A stretch of 64,000 nucleotides of DNA from Nostoc sp. NIES-4103. Its GTDB lineage: Bacteria; Cyanobacteriota; Cyanobacteriia; Cyanobacteriales; Nostocaceae. The stretch is taken from positions 2,129,269-2,193,268 of the forward strand of contig NZ_AP018288.1 in the NCBI RefSeq assembly GCF_002368335.1, in the 5' to 3' direction. Made by a program: the position numbers and the translations under genes. Within the stretch, counting starts at the first letter, position 1; every line of letters starts with the position of its first letter. The notes beneath the pieces were generated by a model, which was given only the letters and a program-made list of their open reading frames with translations, was not told the origin of the DNA and made no database searches. This document shows, piece after piece, positions 35,990-44,198 of this stretch.

Positions 35990-36438
35990 TGCACTGAATT
36001 ATGAAAGCTGTGTAAAATGACACCATAACATAAAAATTAACAGGTGCCAATTTTTTAGTGAGTTACTGAAGTGATACTTATTTGCAATTCATAATTCGTA
36101 CTAGCATCAAACCTGAATCTAAAGCTAGATTCAGGCAGTTTTGGAAGCTCTACCGCCTTATTTAAACATAAAATTTTAGCCGGATAAAATACAGCTAAAA
36201 TGCTGTGATTAAATGCAATTTTTTGATGAGTTTTTTAATCTTTTGATTGCATCTTATTTGGTATTTATACGTAAGCAATTACATGGAAATGCAATGCTTG
36301 AAACAAGCTGACTTTGAGGTGTCTACACGGTTAGAATACCAATTTTCCATACCAATTTTCCAAATAAAAAACAGTATGTGGAGAACTTTACTGCCCTACC
36401 TACATACTGTTTATCTTCAGTTCCTTTGGATATTGAAC
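35990..36438. other. Gap between an exported protein and cytM
   Basis: No gene. A hairpin with arms CCTGAATCTA (36112-36121) and TAGATTCAGG (36126-36135), followed by CAGTTTT, may be a terminator or repeat. ACCAATTTTCCATACCAATTTTCC near 36340-36360 is a doubled copy of an end motif seen in other small elements of the window. Confidence 0.55.
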
Positions 36439-36813
36439 CTACAAAGTCTCCAAATAGCTCAAAAGGTCTGCCATCTCTTGAACGCTTGGTTGGAATTTGG
36501 GCATGGGTGGTGTTTCGCCACTAATAACTTGGTGAATCAGTCCATACCGAGATTTGTGCTTTGAGACGGCTTGCAAACTGGGGCCTACTCGTCCGTCTGC
36601 TTCCAGTCCATGACAACCAGCACAATTGATTTGAAAGATAGCATGTCCTTGAACTGGGTCTCCTGTCAGAGAAAGAACACTTTTGACGTATGGATCGGAA
36701 GCTCGAACCATCTGAACCCCAAAAATGCCTAAAGGGACTGCTAGCAGTATCGCTAGAGCCAACAAAGCGATCCGCTGAATCAGAGTTTCATGTTTGGTAA
36801 TCTTGTTATCCAA
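36439..36813 (-). CDS. cytM: Cytochrome c of the CytM type
   Basis: The 124-residue protein has an uncleaved-looking N-terminal membrane anchor (IALLALAILLAVPLGIFGVQ), a single heme-binding CAGCH at about residues 65-69 and the axial methionine in TPPMPKF. Length and the MDNKITK start fit cytochrome cM, a thylakoid- or cytoplasmic-membrane cytochrome of cyanobacteria linked to stress and dark metabolism. The start is a TTG at 36813, and no in-frame ATG is nearby. It is divergent from petG, with 209 bases between them. Confidence 0.87.
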   Translation of the reverse strand: MDNKITKHETLIQRIALLALAILLAVPLGIFGVQMVRASDPYVKSVLSLTGDPVQGHAIFQINCAGCHGLEADGRVGPSLQAVSKHKSRYGLIHQVISGETPPMPKFQPSVQEMADLLSYLETL

Positions 36814-37022
36814 AAGGTTTACTGTGAAAGTCTAGGTGTGCTAAAAATTTTTCATTTCCTACACATAGCTTAAAAGTTCTTGATGGTGTCTGCAAGCACA
36901 GATTAGAGTTTTTTAATGATCTGTTGTCAGCTAAAAACAATGTGGAGAGCGGGATTCACCCCTGATTTGGTAAAATCAAAACGAGATACGAATTTTGAAT
37001 ATTTGCAAACAGGAGATTAAAA

Positions 37023-37136
37023 GTGGTTGAACCCCTGCTCTCAGGTATCGTCCTTGGTCTAATTGTAGTTACTCTCGGTGGGCTGTTTTACGCTGCCTAT
37101 AAGCAATACAAGCGCCCCAACCAGTTGGGAGGGTGA
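37023..37136 (+). CDS. petG: Cytochrome b6f complex subunit PetG
   Basis: A 37-residue single-span membrane protein that starts at GTG with AGGAG eight bases upstream. It reads VVEPLLSGIVLGLIVVTLGG and then LFYAAYKQYKRPNQLGG, which matches PetG along its full length. PetG is a small subunit needed for assembly and stability of the cytochrome b6f complex in the thylakoid membrane. Its short size makes it easy to miss. The order petG-rsmD-hisH is familiar from other Nostoc-type genomes, although rsmD and hisH read the other way. Confidence 0.96.
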   Translation: MVEPLLSGIVLGLIVVTLGGLFYAAYKQYKRPNQLGG

Positions 37137-37143
37137 TGGAGTG

Positions 37144-37265
37144 AGGGGATAGGGGGATAGGGGGATAGGGGGATAGGGGGATGAGGGAGAATAATAATTA
37201 TTTGCTTACTCCCCCACCTTCCTCATCTCCCCATCTCCCCATCTCCCCATCTCCCCATCTCCCCT
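37144..37265. repeat. GGGGGATA and CCCCATCT tandem arrays
   Basis: About five GGGGGATA octamers (37144-37184) are followed by about five CCCCATCT octamers (37221-37262). The two arrays are roughly complementary and could fold together. They fill the space between the ends of petG and rsmD. Confidence 0.8.
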
Positions 37266-37271
37266 GCTCCC

Positions 37272-37826
37272 CTATTCCTCAGATTCCATGATTCTATAGA
37301 AAGTCAGGGCTGTGTTGCCGTAAACTTTCTGGCGGCAAATTTCCCAAGTAGAAATTACTGGAGGTGTCCAGCCTTGGGGGCTATGTTCTGCTGCTAGTTC
37401 GCCGTTAACATCTAACAGTTGATGGTGGGCGATCGCTTCTAACACAGGCTGATACAATCCACTAGCATAAGGTGGATCAAAGTATATTCTGTCAAATTGC
37501 TTTCCTGATAAACTCTTTAACTGCTGGATGACATCTCCCCGCAATACTTGCCATTCTTGTTCAGCATGAGCTACCTGCTGCCAATTTTGACGGATAGTTG
37601 CACAGGCTCGGCTTGATTGTTCAATTCCTATGACTAAGCTGGCTCCTCTACACAAAGCTTCTGCACCCATTGAACCACTACCGGCGCATAAATCCAGCCA
37701 ACGACAACCTGCTATTGTTCCCTGCCAAATATTAAAAACTGCCTCCCTGACCCGCGAACTCGTGGGTCTGGTTTCTTGCCCTGGTAAAGTTTTAATCTGG
37801 CGATTACCGTATATTCTCAGACTCAT
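37272..37826 (-). CDS. rsmD: 16S rRNA (guanine966-N2)-methyltransferase RsmD
   Basis: The 184-residue Rossmann-fold methyltransferase has the RsmD start SLRIYGNRQIKTLPG and TRPTSSRVREAVFN, the SAM-binding LDLCAGSGSMGAEALCRGA near residue 43 and the catalytic DPPY near residue 117. RsmD methylates G966 of 16S rRNA in the 30S head. Length is normal. It is followed by octamer arrays and then petG in the convergent direction. Confidence 0.94.
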   Translation of the reverse strand: MSLRIYGNRQIKTLPGQETRPTSSRVREAVFNIWQGTIAGCRWLDLCAGSGSMGAEALCRGASLVIGIEQSSRACATIRQNWQQVAHAEQEWQVLRGDVIQQLKSLSGKQFDRIYFDPPYASGLYQPVLEAIAHHQLLDVNGELAAEHSPQGWTPPVISTWEICRQKVYGNTALTFYRIMESEE

Positions 37827-37902
37827 TGGTCATTAGTCATTAGTCAATAGTCAATGGTCAATAGTCGGAGGTCATTTTCAATTCTTAACAAATGACAAAG
37901 CG

Positions 37903-37940
37903 CAAAGTCTGAGCGGAGGTTTCCTCCGATCAGAACTTTG
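37903..37940. repeat. Dispersed hairpin repeat, copy 1
   Basis: CAAAGTCTGAGCGGAGG is answered by CCTCCGATCAGAACTTTG across a two-base loop. A second version with compensating changes lies at 44655-44694. The leader ACAAAGCGCAAAGTC is shared as well. The stem is kept while its bases differ, so the structure may be selected or the copies may derive from a mobile repeat. Confidence 0.7.
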
Positions 37941-37974
37941 TAAGAGAGGACAAATGACAAATGACAAAACATAA

Positions 37975-38610
37975 TTATGCAGCTATTTTCTCCCGGACTT
38001 GAGCAACAAAATTAGACAGGATTTGCAAGCCAATGTTAGAAGATTTTTCGGGGTGAAATTGAACTGCTGTCAGGTTTTCATGAGCGATCGCAGCTGTGAT
38101 TGTCTGGGTACCGTGGGTAACAGTTGCAGCACGAACTTGTGGATCAATTGGGTCAACATAATAGGAATGGACAAAATAAACCCAAGGTTGGGATGGCAAA
38201 TGCTCCCACAAAATACTTTTTGGTTGAGTCACTTCTAGCTGATTCCAACCCATGTGAGGAATTGTAATTCCAGGTTCTGGACGAAACCGTTTGACTTTTC
38301 CTTTGACAATTCCTAGTCCTGGTTGGGTACCTTCTGCACTTGATTCAAAGAGAATTTGCAAACCTAAGCAGATTCCCAAGAAAGGTTTACCTGATGCGAT
38401 GGTGTCTTTTATGGGTTGTTCTAAATCACGCGATCGCAAATGTTGCACTGCTGGATCAAAAGCTCCCACTCCCGGCAACACCACTGCATCGGCCTGTGCC
38501 AATTCTTTGGGAGAATGAGTAATCTTAGGAGTAGCTCCAGCTTTTTCTAGCCCTTTGCAGACTGAGTGCAAATTTCCCATGTCGTAATCTACGACCGCAA
38601 TAATTGGCAT
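37975..38610 (-). CDS. hisH: Imidazole glycerol phosphate synthase, glutamine amidotransferase subunit HisH
   Basis: The 211-residue class I glutamine amidotransferase starts IIAVVDYDMGNLHSVCKGLE. The nucleophile elbow GICLGLQ is near residue 79 and the His/Glu pair is in VQFHPEKSS near residue 185. HisH supplies ammonia to HisF for the fifth step of histidine synthesis. The ATG has AAGGAG about nine bases upstream. hisF is not in the window; his genes are usually scattered in cyanobacteria. Confidence 0.96.
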   Translation of the reverse strand: MPIIAVVDYDMGNLHSVCKGLEKAGATPKITHSPKELAQADAVVLPGVGAFDPAVQHLRSRDLEQPIKDTIASGKPFLGICLGLQILFESSAEGTQPGLGIVKGKVKRFRPEPGITIPHMGWNQLEVTQPKSILWEHLPSQPWVYFVHSYYVDPIDPQVRAATVTHGTQTITAAIAHENLTAVQFHPEKSSNIGLQILSNFVAQVREKIAA

Positions 38611-38668
38611 TGACCTGCTCCTTGTAAATTAATTATGGAGGGTTATTCTATTCTAAATAATATTTGTT

Positions 38669-39181
38669 ATGACGAAAAGATTATTATTAACTTCTTTTGA
38701 CACTTGGCTTGATGATCAACAGTCAAATTCTTCCGATGATTTATTACTAAAAGTTACTCAACTTGACTTGCTCCCCTTGGACTTGAAATTTTTACGCCTG
38801 CTTCCTGTAGATGTGCAACTTGCTAGTTCGCTGGTAATTCAAAAAATCGATGAATGGCAACCCGACTATATTATCTGTTGTGGCATGGCTGCCAAGCGCA
38901 CACAATTAAGTGTGGAAGCAAATGCTAGCTATCAAGATAGTGTTTTGCAGACAACGGTTGATTTAGAACAACTAGTCAAAGGAGCATCGGCAGTTGAGAT
39001 CAGCCATGACTGCGGTAAATTTGTTTGCGAAGGTCTTTATTATTCGGTGTTAAACTATCTGCACCAAAACCAACTGACTACATGTTGTATCTTTGTCCAC
39101 GTTCCAGTTTTAACTTCCGAAAACTTGGAAGGAATTATTGCTGATTTTGTATTAATTATTCACAAACTGGCACTTTCATAA
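38669..39181 (+). CDS. Pyroglutamyl-peptidase I-like (peptidase C15) protein
   Basis: A 170-residue protein, shorter than the usual 200-215. It keeps the three catalytic positions of peptidase C15: glutamate in LSVEANA, cysteine in GKFVCEGLYYSV and histidine in FVHVPVL. It opens with LLLTSFDTW, where the family has LVTGFEPF. This enzyme class removes N-terminal pyroglutamate from peptides. The shortening is mainly in the region between the first strand and the glutamate. It is divergent from hisH with 58 bases between them and is followed at 40 bases by the DUF3370 gene. Confidence 0.8.
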   Translation: MTKRLLLTSFDTWLDDQQSNSSDDLLLKVTQLDLLPLDLKFLRLLPVDVQLASSLVIQKIDEWQPDYIICCGMAAKRTQLSVEANASYQDSVLQTTVDLEQLVKGASAVEISHDCGKFVCEGLYYSVLNYLHQNQLTTCCIFVHVPVLTSENLEGIIADFVLIIHKLALS

Positions 39182-39221
39182 AATTACTAGCGTCTGTTAG
39201 TTGGAAAAATAATCTAAGTAT

Positions 39222-40577
39222 ATGTTGCCTTTGTTACCAAATTTTTTCATTGCCCAATCAACTCCTGCTGCACCACCGCCTGAAGAAGTAGTGCAACCCC
39301 AAGAAGTCCGCCCTTTACCAGGTCAGTTAGATGGGGTGCCGACGTTTAACAGCAATAGTCCAGAACTAGTTTTAAAAGAGGGAATTTTATTATCTACCTT
39401 TCCGCCAGATGGGAAAAAAGTGCCAACAGCGCATTTAAATTTTCCGTTTCGTGGGCGATTTGATATATTTGCCCACCACATTGCTAGGGCTGAACCAGCG
39501 GAGGATCTGAGATCACTATATTTAGGAATCATTCTACATAACCCCACTGCTGAGTCGGTGAAAGTGAATATCTTGCAGGCGGCGAGTTATTTAAGTCAAC
39601 CAGATGCACCATTTATTGAGTTACCAGCTTTAACTCAAAATATTTTGGGTACAGTTTTCGCAGGGCCGGGCGATCGCGTTATGTCTGATGTGCTGAGGGG
39701 ACGACGACAAAATATTTTTCCTGCCCAAATTGTGATTCCAGCAGGGCAAAGTCAGATGTTGCTAAATCTGCCCATTCCAGTGAAGGGACTAACACCGCCT
39801 TTAAATGGTCGGTCTACGTTGGTACGATTACGGAGTAATGGCACAGTCTATGCAGCCAGTCTCGCCATGTTTGCCCGAAGTAATGCAGATGGTAGTGAGC
39901 GTGCGCCTACATTAGAAGAGTGGGAAAATTTGCTCGATAATGGTGATTTATCTGGGCCAAGGGATAAAACACCAACTCCCCTGGAAGAAACCGGCAAGCC
40001 CAGAATTTATGGTCGTGTGGCGGGAGTAGCTGCTGGTACTCAATGGAAAGCATTATTAACAGATAATTCTCAAACCAAGTATTTAACTATTCCCCAGCCT
40101 GGTCAAGCGTTTTCCTATGCCCTTAGTACCTTGCATGGTGGGACTTTGGGGACTGGTCAAATTCAAAGTGCTGCTATGCTAGCACGTTACCCAGATACTG
40201 CATATCGCGCTCATGGCAACTATGGAATTCAATATAGTCTGAAGTTGCCGCTATATAACAATACTTCAAGTCTGCAAAGAGTTGCTCTATCGATACAAAC
40301 ACCATTAAAAGAAGACCAGTTGAGCAAACCAGGACTCCGCTTTTTTAGTACACCAGCCCGGCAAACCTTTTTCCGGGGAAGCGTGCGGGTACGCTATAAA
40401 GATGACCAAGGGCAGCCGAAAACCCAGTTTGTGCATTTGGTACAAAAGAGAGGACAACCTGGGGAACCTTTGGTTTTATTAAATATGAAGACAGGCGATC
40501 GCAGATTGGTAGAAGTAGACTTGCTTTATCCGCCAGACGCCACACCACCGCAGGTATTAACAGTGTCAACTCAATAG
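39222..40577 (+). CDS. DUF3370 family protein
   Basis: The 451-residue protein matches the cyanobacterial DUF3370 family: EVRPLPGQLDGVPTFNSN near residue 28, PDGKKVPTAHLNFPF, FDIFAHHIAR and the long beta-rich remainder (GIQYSLKLPLYNNTS, TPARQTFFRGSVRVRY). A short hydrophobic start (LPLLPNFFIAQS) may be the end of a signal peptide. Function is unknown; an envelope role is suggested for the family. It probably shares a transcript with the peptidase gene 40 bases upstream. Confidence 0.88.
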   Translation: MLPLLPNFFIAQSTPAAPPPEEVVQPQEVRPLPGQLDGVPTFNSNSPELVLKEGILLSTFPPDGKKVPTAHLNFPFRGRFDIFAHHIARAEPAEDLRSLYLGIILHNPTAESVKVNILQAASYLSQPDAPFIELPALTQNILGTVFAGPGDRVMSDVLRGRRQNIFPAQIVIPAGQSQMLLNLPIPVKGLTPPLNGRSTLVRLRSNGTVYAASLAMFARSNADGSERAPTLEEWENLLDNGDLSGPRDKTPTPLEETGKPRIYGRVAGVAAGTQWKALLTDNSQTKYLTIPQPGQAFSYALSTLHGGTLGTGQIQSAAMLARYPDTAYRAHGNYGIQYSLKLPLYNNTSSLQRVALSIQTPLKEDQLSKPGLRFFSTPARQTFFRGSVRVRYKDDQGQPKTQFVHLVQKRGQPGEPLVLLNMKTGDRRLVEVDLLYPPDATPPQVLTVSTQ

Positions 40578-40642
40578 GGAATGGGGAATTGGGAATGGGT
40601 AATGGGGAATGGGGAATGGGGTAATGCCCTTTTATTAATTGA

Positions 40643-41224
40643 TTAGAAGGGGGTGCCTTTTTCTTTTCTTTGGCGTTGCAATGCTTCTTGGTACCAGTCT
40701 AATTCATCCAAAAATTGACCTACTCTCTTGGTCAAAGCTGCTTCCTGTGGAGTACCTGCTTCATCCAGAGAGTCCCCAATTTTGGAAATGGCAAAAATAC
40801 TGGAAATAGTAACCATTCCCATTTCTGACAGAAAAGCGCGTAACTGTATGGCTGCGCGCACTCCTCCAAAGCCACCAGCTGAGTAAGAAACAATACCAGC
40901 GGGACGGAAAAAGTATTCTTCTAAATAGTGATCCATCAGATTGCTTAATCCTGGCTGAATGGAATGATTATATTCTCCGGCAACAACGACAAAACCGTCT
41001 GCTGTGCGGATATGTTCAGCCAGTTCTTCCATCTTTGCAGGAGCCTCACCTTTAGCATATTCCTTATACATCCGGTCTAAGATGCCAAAGTCATATTCTT
41101 TTGCATCCGCAAAAATCACCTCATGGTTTCTTTGCTGAAGCTGATCAATGATGAATCTGGCAGCTTTAATGCCCTGGCGATCGCTTCTGTAGGAACCATA
41201 GAAGACTACTGTTTTGAAGCTCAT
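40643..41224 (-). CDS. NADPH-dependent FMN reductase family protein
   Basis: A 193-residue flavodoxin-like protein from the ATG at 41224 (a TTG three codons upstream is less likely). It has the phosphate loop FYGSYRSDRQG near residue 9 and the flavin contact VVAGEYNHSIQPGLSNLMDH near residue 77, typical of the azoreductase/ArsH-like FMN reductases. It probably reduces flavin or quinones with NADPH. It is in the same direction as the TetR gene, 110 bases downstream of it. Confidence 0.88.
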   Translation of the reverse strand: MSFKTVVFYGSYRSDRQGIKAARFIIDQLQQRNHEVIFADAKEYDFGILDRMYKEYAKGEAPAKMEELAEHIRTADGFVVVAGEYNHSIQPGLSNLMDHYLEEYFFRPAGIVSYSAGGFGGVRAAIQLRAFLSEMGMVTISSIFAISKIGDSLDEAGTPQEAALTKRVGQFLDELDWYQEALQRQRKEKGTPF

Positions 41225-41334
41225 AGTTCTCAAGTCTAGTCACAAGTAGAATTTACCATCTACTGGCTGTAAGATGCGATCGCTTTTTCCTCTTTTTCTT
41301 ATAACTTCACATCCCCCTTTGTTAGAGAATCACG

Positions 41335-41907
41335 TTAACTCCCACTAGCATCAATCAACACAGACAAAGCATTTCTGGCATATTGCGCTCCTATTGGATT
41401 TCCCTCAATGGTTGCCATTAAACTAGCTCCCCCAATTAAAAGCAAATACTGCTGTGAAAATGATGCAGGGTCGCGCACACCTGCTTCGGATGCTAGCTGC
41501 ATGATGTAGCTGCGGATAGCTTCTCTCAACTTAACTGAGACTTGATGAGCTGGATGAGAAGCATCAGCGATTTCTAAGACCGCATTGATAAATGGACAAC
41601 CCCGAAACCCAGGTGCAGCATACCAATCTTGGAGAACATCAAAGGTTGCTAATAACCGCTCTTTAGGAGTGTTTCCTTGATCTGCAACCGCATCTTCAAA
41701 CCAACGTAACCATTGAGTAGCACGATATTTCATCACTTCCTCAATCAGTTGGTCTTTTGAAGAAAACCATCGGTACAGAGTCCGCTTTGCTACACCAGAG
41801 GCGGCAATAATTTCATTAATTCCCACATGTTGAATTCCCTTCTGATAAAACAGACAAGAAGCAGTTTCTAAAATTTGTTGACGTGCAGCACTTGATTCAG
41901 TAGTCAT
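41335..41907 (-). CDS. TetR/AcrR family repressor
   Basis: A 190-residue TetR-type regulator. The N-terminal helix-turn-helix reads QQILETASCLFYQKGIQHVG...ASGVAKRTLYRWFSSKDQLIEEV. The C-terminal region (PGFRGCPFINAVLEIADASHPAH) is the type seen in YcdC/LmrA-like members, with a conserved GCPF box. It is divergent from the AhpD-like gene, and the 97-base intergenic region carries two copies of a GTAGAC-centred palindrome, so it most likely represses both genes. Confidence 0.92.
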   Translation of the reverse strand: MTTESSAARQQILETASCLFYQKGIQHVGINEIIAASGVAKRTLYRWFSSKDQLIEEVMKYRATQWLRWFEDAVADQGNTPKERLLATFDVLQDWYAAPGFRGCPFINAVLEIADASHPAHQVSVKLREAIRSYIMQLASEAGVRDPASFSQQYLLLIGGASLMATIEGNPIGAQYARNALSVLIDASGS

Positions 41908-41915
41908 AAATTTTG

Positions 41916-41932
41916 GTAGACAAGTTTGTCTC
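41916..41932. promoter_or_regulatory. TetR operator candidate, site 1
   Basis: GTAGACAAGTTTGTCTC is an imperfect palindrome that begins 9 bases upstream of the TetR start codon. It shares its half-site with site 2 at 41960-41979. Confidence 0.65.
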
Positions 41933-41959
41933 CGTAAAGATATACTAGCACCTGTTATC

Positions 41960-41979
41960 AGTAGACCAATTTGTCTACT
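41960..41979. promoter_or_regulatory. TetR operator candidate, site 2
   Basis: AGTAGACCAATTTGTCTACT: perfect arms of seven bases around a six-base centre. It is about 25 bases upstream of the AhpD-like start codon, where it would cover that promoter. Confidence 0.7.
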
Positions 41980-42004
41980 GGGAAATTCATTAGAGAAGTA
42001 AGCA

Positions 42005-42565
42005 ATGGAATTTACAATTTATACGATTGAAACTGCAAAAGAAGCCTCAAAAGAAGCTCTGATCCATGCAAAGGAGACATTTGGTTTGATTCCAAATTTA
42101 GAGGGAATTCTTGCCGAAGCTCCCGCCGCCTTGAAGGGAGGCATGGCATTGTGGGATTTGTTTGAAACGACCAGTTTTACGCCTATCGAACAACAGGTTA
42201 TCTATCTCACTGCTAATTACGAACATGATTGTCGCTACTGCATGGCAGCTCATTCAGGTTTAGCAAAAATGATTGGGATGACTGATGAAGACATTGAGGC
42301 TCTGCGTCACGGACAACCTTTAGCAGACCAGAAGTTACAAGCGTTGCGGCTATTTACTAAGCGGATGATTGAGGCACGAGGTTGGGTGAATGATCAAGAA
42401 ATCGAAGAGTTTCTGGCAGCAGGTTATACAAAACAACAGGTTTTGGAAGTTATTTTAGGAATTGCTGTGAAAATTATCCACAACTACACTAACCACATTG
42501 CTAAAACTCCTTTAGATAAGGCTTTTCAACCTTATGTTTGGTCAAAACCTACAGTAGTTTATTAA
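42005..42565 (+). CDS. Carboxymuconolactone decarboxylase/AhpD-like protein
   Basis: The 186-residue protein has the AhpD-type thiol motif in CRYCMAAHSGLAK near residue 77 (CxxC plus the conserved histidine). Flanking helices include IEQQVIYLTANYEHD and KLQALRLFTKRMIEARGWV. Family members reduce peroxides or act as alkylhydroperoxidase partners. Together with the FMN reductase and the TetR repressor it forms a small oxidative or xenobiotic-stress locus, which is an inference. The start ATG has AGAGAAG seven bases upstream. Confidence 0.88.
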   Translation: MEFTIYTIETAKEASKEALIHAKETFGLIPNLEGILAEAPAALKGGMALWDLFETTSFTPIEQQVIYLTANYEHDCRYCMAAHSGLAKMIGMTDEDIEALRHGQPLADQKLQALRLFTKRMIEARGWVNDQEIEEFLAAGYTKQQVLEVILGIAVKIIHNYTNHIAKTPLDKAFQPYVWSKPTVVY

Positions 42566-42844
42566 CTGAATTCAATTCAATTAACACTCCAAATATGCCA
42601 AGTCGTGTTCATGATTCAGCCCTGATTGTTAATGCCTTTCGCGCTCAAAAAATCTATATCAGTGCGTTGTCGGTCGGTGGGAATAAAGTTAATTATTGAT
42701 GGTTGTTAGTTGTTATTTGTTAGGGGTTTGGGCATATTTACGTATCGTAATTGCTTTCTTTTTTGCTTGTAGCTTGGGTGCAATTTGAGCCAAAAGCGTG
42801 GCTGCGATCGCAGCCACAGCACTGAATCTTCTAAAAAGGTTAAG
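42566..42844. other. Gap with a HIP1-centred palindrome
   Basis: No gene seen. GTGGCTGCGATCGCAGCCAC at 42798-42817 is a perfect 20-base palindrome 28 bases past the end of the minus-strand TerB-like gene and may help terminate it. The motif TTTACGTATCGTAAT near 42736 recalls the TTTACGTTTCGTAAC of the duplicated leaders nearby. Confidence 0.55.
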
Positions 42845-43342
42845 TTATAAAGGCCCACCATCGGGATACATCACTGCCAGCCGTTTTTTACGGAGTTCGA
42901 CTGTTTCTAGATAGATTTCTTCAATTTGTTGAAATACGTCTTCAGAAATACCGAGTTTCTTTGCTGCTTTGAGTACTATAGCCCGTTCTTTTTCACTATA
43001 TTCTCCATCAGCACAACAAGCTTGTATTGCATCATAAATTAGGAAACGTCGTGATACATCGACTGAAGAATGTCCAGTAACGACTGTCTCAATATCTTCA
43101 TCAGCCTTGTAAACTTTGAGTTGTTCAATGATTGCAGGGTTGCAATTGTAGGCATAGGCATATCCAATCACCCAATCTCTTTCTTCATCTGCTAGTGTTC
43201 CATCACCACTAGCACAAATAAGCAGCGATTTGTAATAAGATTCATAAGCTACGTCTATTGGAAGCTGTTTAAAACCAAACTTTTCCTTAAATAACCACAA
43301 AGTGCCTAAACTATTTTCTTGTTCTTGAGTATTAGTAGCCAT
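42845..43342 (-). CDS. TerB/DjlA-like helical protein, copy A of a tandem pair
   Basis: A 165-residue soluble protein with two acidic D-x-x-x-D/E-E helix-capping motifs: ASGDGTLADEERDW near residue 49 and CADGEYSEKERAIVLKAAKKLGI near residue 110. These resemble the tellurite-resistance TerB-like fold, which binds metal. The assignment is by motif and fold pattern only. It is a paralogue of the gene at 43701-44198, and the duplication includes leader and trailer DNA. A LY/FKEKFGFKQLP start motif is also shared. Role unknown. Confidence 0.65.
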   Translation of the reverse strand: MATNTQEQENSLGTLWLFKEKFGFKQLPIDVAYESYYKSLLICASGDGTLADEERDWVIGYAYAYNCNPAIIEQLKVYKADEDIETVVTGHSSVDVSRRFLIYDAIQACCADGEYSEKERAIVLKAAKKLGISEDVFQQIEEIYLETVELRKKRLAVMYPDGGPL

Positions 43343-43700
43343 TTTTGTTGTTTGAAAATACTTAATGTCATTTACAAATTAAGTAGGTCGAGGTAAATAA
43401 AGCTAACTAGTGAGGGTCGTCATTCGTCATTTGTCCTTTGTCATTTGTAAGGGAATAAGAGCCTATTTACGTTTCGTAACATAGTTTGGTTTATTTCCAC
43501 CGACTTACTTAAATTCTCGCATATTCAAGCATTATCTCTGTAGTTTCACTGCCACCTCAAGTATAAGAATAATTTATCTACTGAGAAATCATGAAGAAAG
43601 TGATTTTGCTAGCCCACAGTAGGCTATTCTCAGGAGATTTCCGGGTATAGAGATGACAGGCGATCGCAGCCACAGCACTGAATCTTCTAAAAAGGTTAAG
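43343..43700. repeat. Duplicated leader, copy A
   Basis: About 310 bases upstream of TerB-like copy A repeat almost unchanged upstream of copy B (offset 856). In the first 170 bases only about three differences were noted by eye. It contains (TTGTCAT)-like repeats near 43430, TTTACGTTTCGTAAC near 43460 and an AGGAGATTTCCGGGTATAG block near 43631. Confidence 0.75.
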
Positions 43701-44198
43701 TTATAAAGGTGCGCCCTTGGGAAACAGTACCGCCAGCCGTTTTTGATGGAGTTGGACTGTTTCTAAATAGATTTCTTCAATTTGTTGAAATTCTTCTTCA
43801 GAAATACCGAGTTTCTTAGCTCCTTTGAGAACTACAGCTCTTTCTTTTTCACTATATTCTCCATCAGCACAACAAGCTTGTATGGCATCATAAATTAGGA
43901 AATATCGTGAATCACTGGCTGCAAAATCTCCACTAATGACTGTCTCTATATCTTCATCAGCCTTGTAAACTTTCAGTTCTTCAATAATTTCAGGGCTGCA
44001 ATCATAGGCACAGCCATATCCAATTACCCAATCTCTTTCTTCATCTGCTAGTGTTCCATCACCATTGGCACAAATCATAAGCGCTTTTAAATAAGCTTCA
44101 TAAGCTAGATCTGATGGCAACTGTTTAAAACCATACCTTTCCTTAAACAACCACAAAGTGCCTAAACGATTTTTTCCATCTTGAATATTAGTAGCCAT
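43701..44198 (-). CDS. TerB/DjlA-like helical protein, copy B of a tandem pair
   Basis: A 165-residue paralogue of copy A with the same two motifs (ANGDGTLADEERDW and CADGEYSEKERAVVLKGAKKLGI) and the same start, ATNIQDGKNRLGTLWLFKERYGFKQLP. Protein identity to copy A looks near 75-80%, while the leaders are nearly the same. The difference concentrates at residues 85-105 (ETVISGDFAASDSRYF against ETVVTGHSSVDVSRRF) and near the C-terminus. Probable TerB-like fold; function not known. Confidence 0.65.
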   Translation of the reverse strand: MATNIQDGKNRLGTLWLFKERYGFKQLPSDLAYEAYLKALMICANGDGTLADEERDWVIGYGCAYDCSPEIIEELKVYKADEDIETVISGDFAASDSRYFLIYDAIQACCADGEYSEKERAVVLKGAKKLGISEEEFQQIEEIYLETVQLHQKRLAVLFPKGAPL

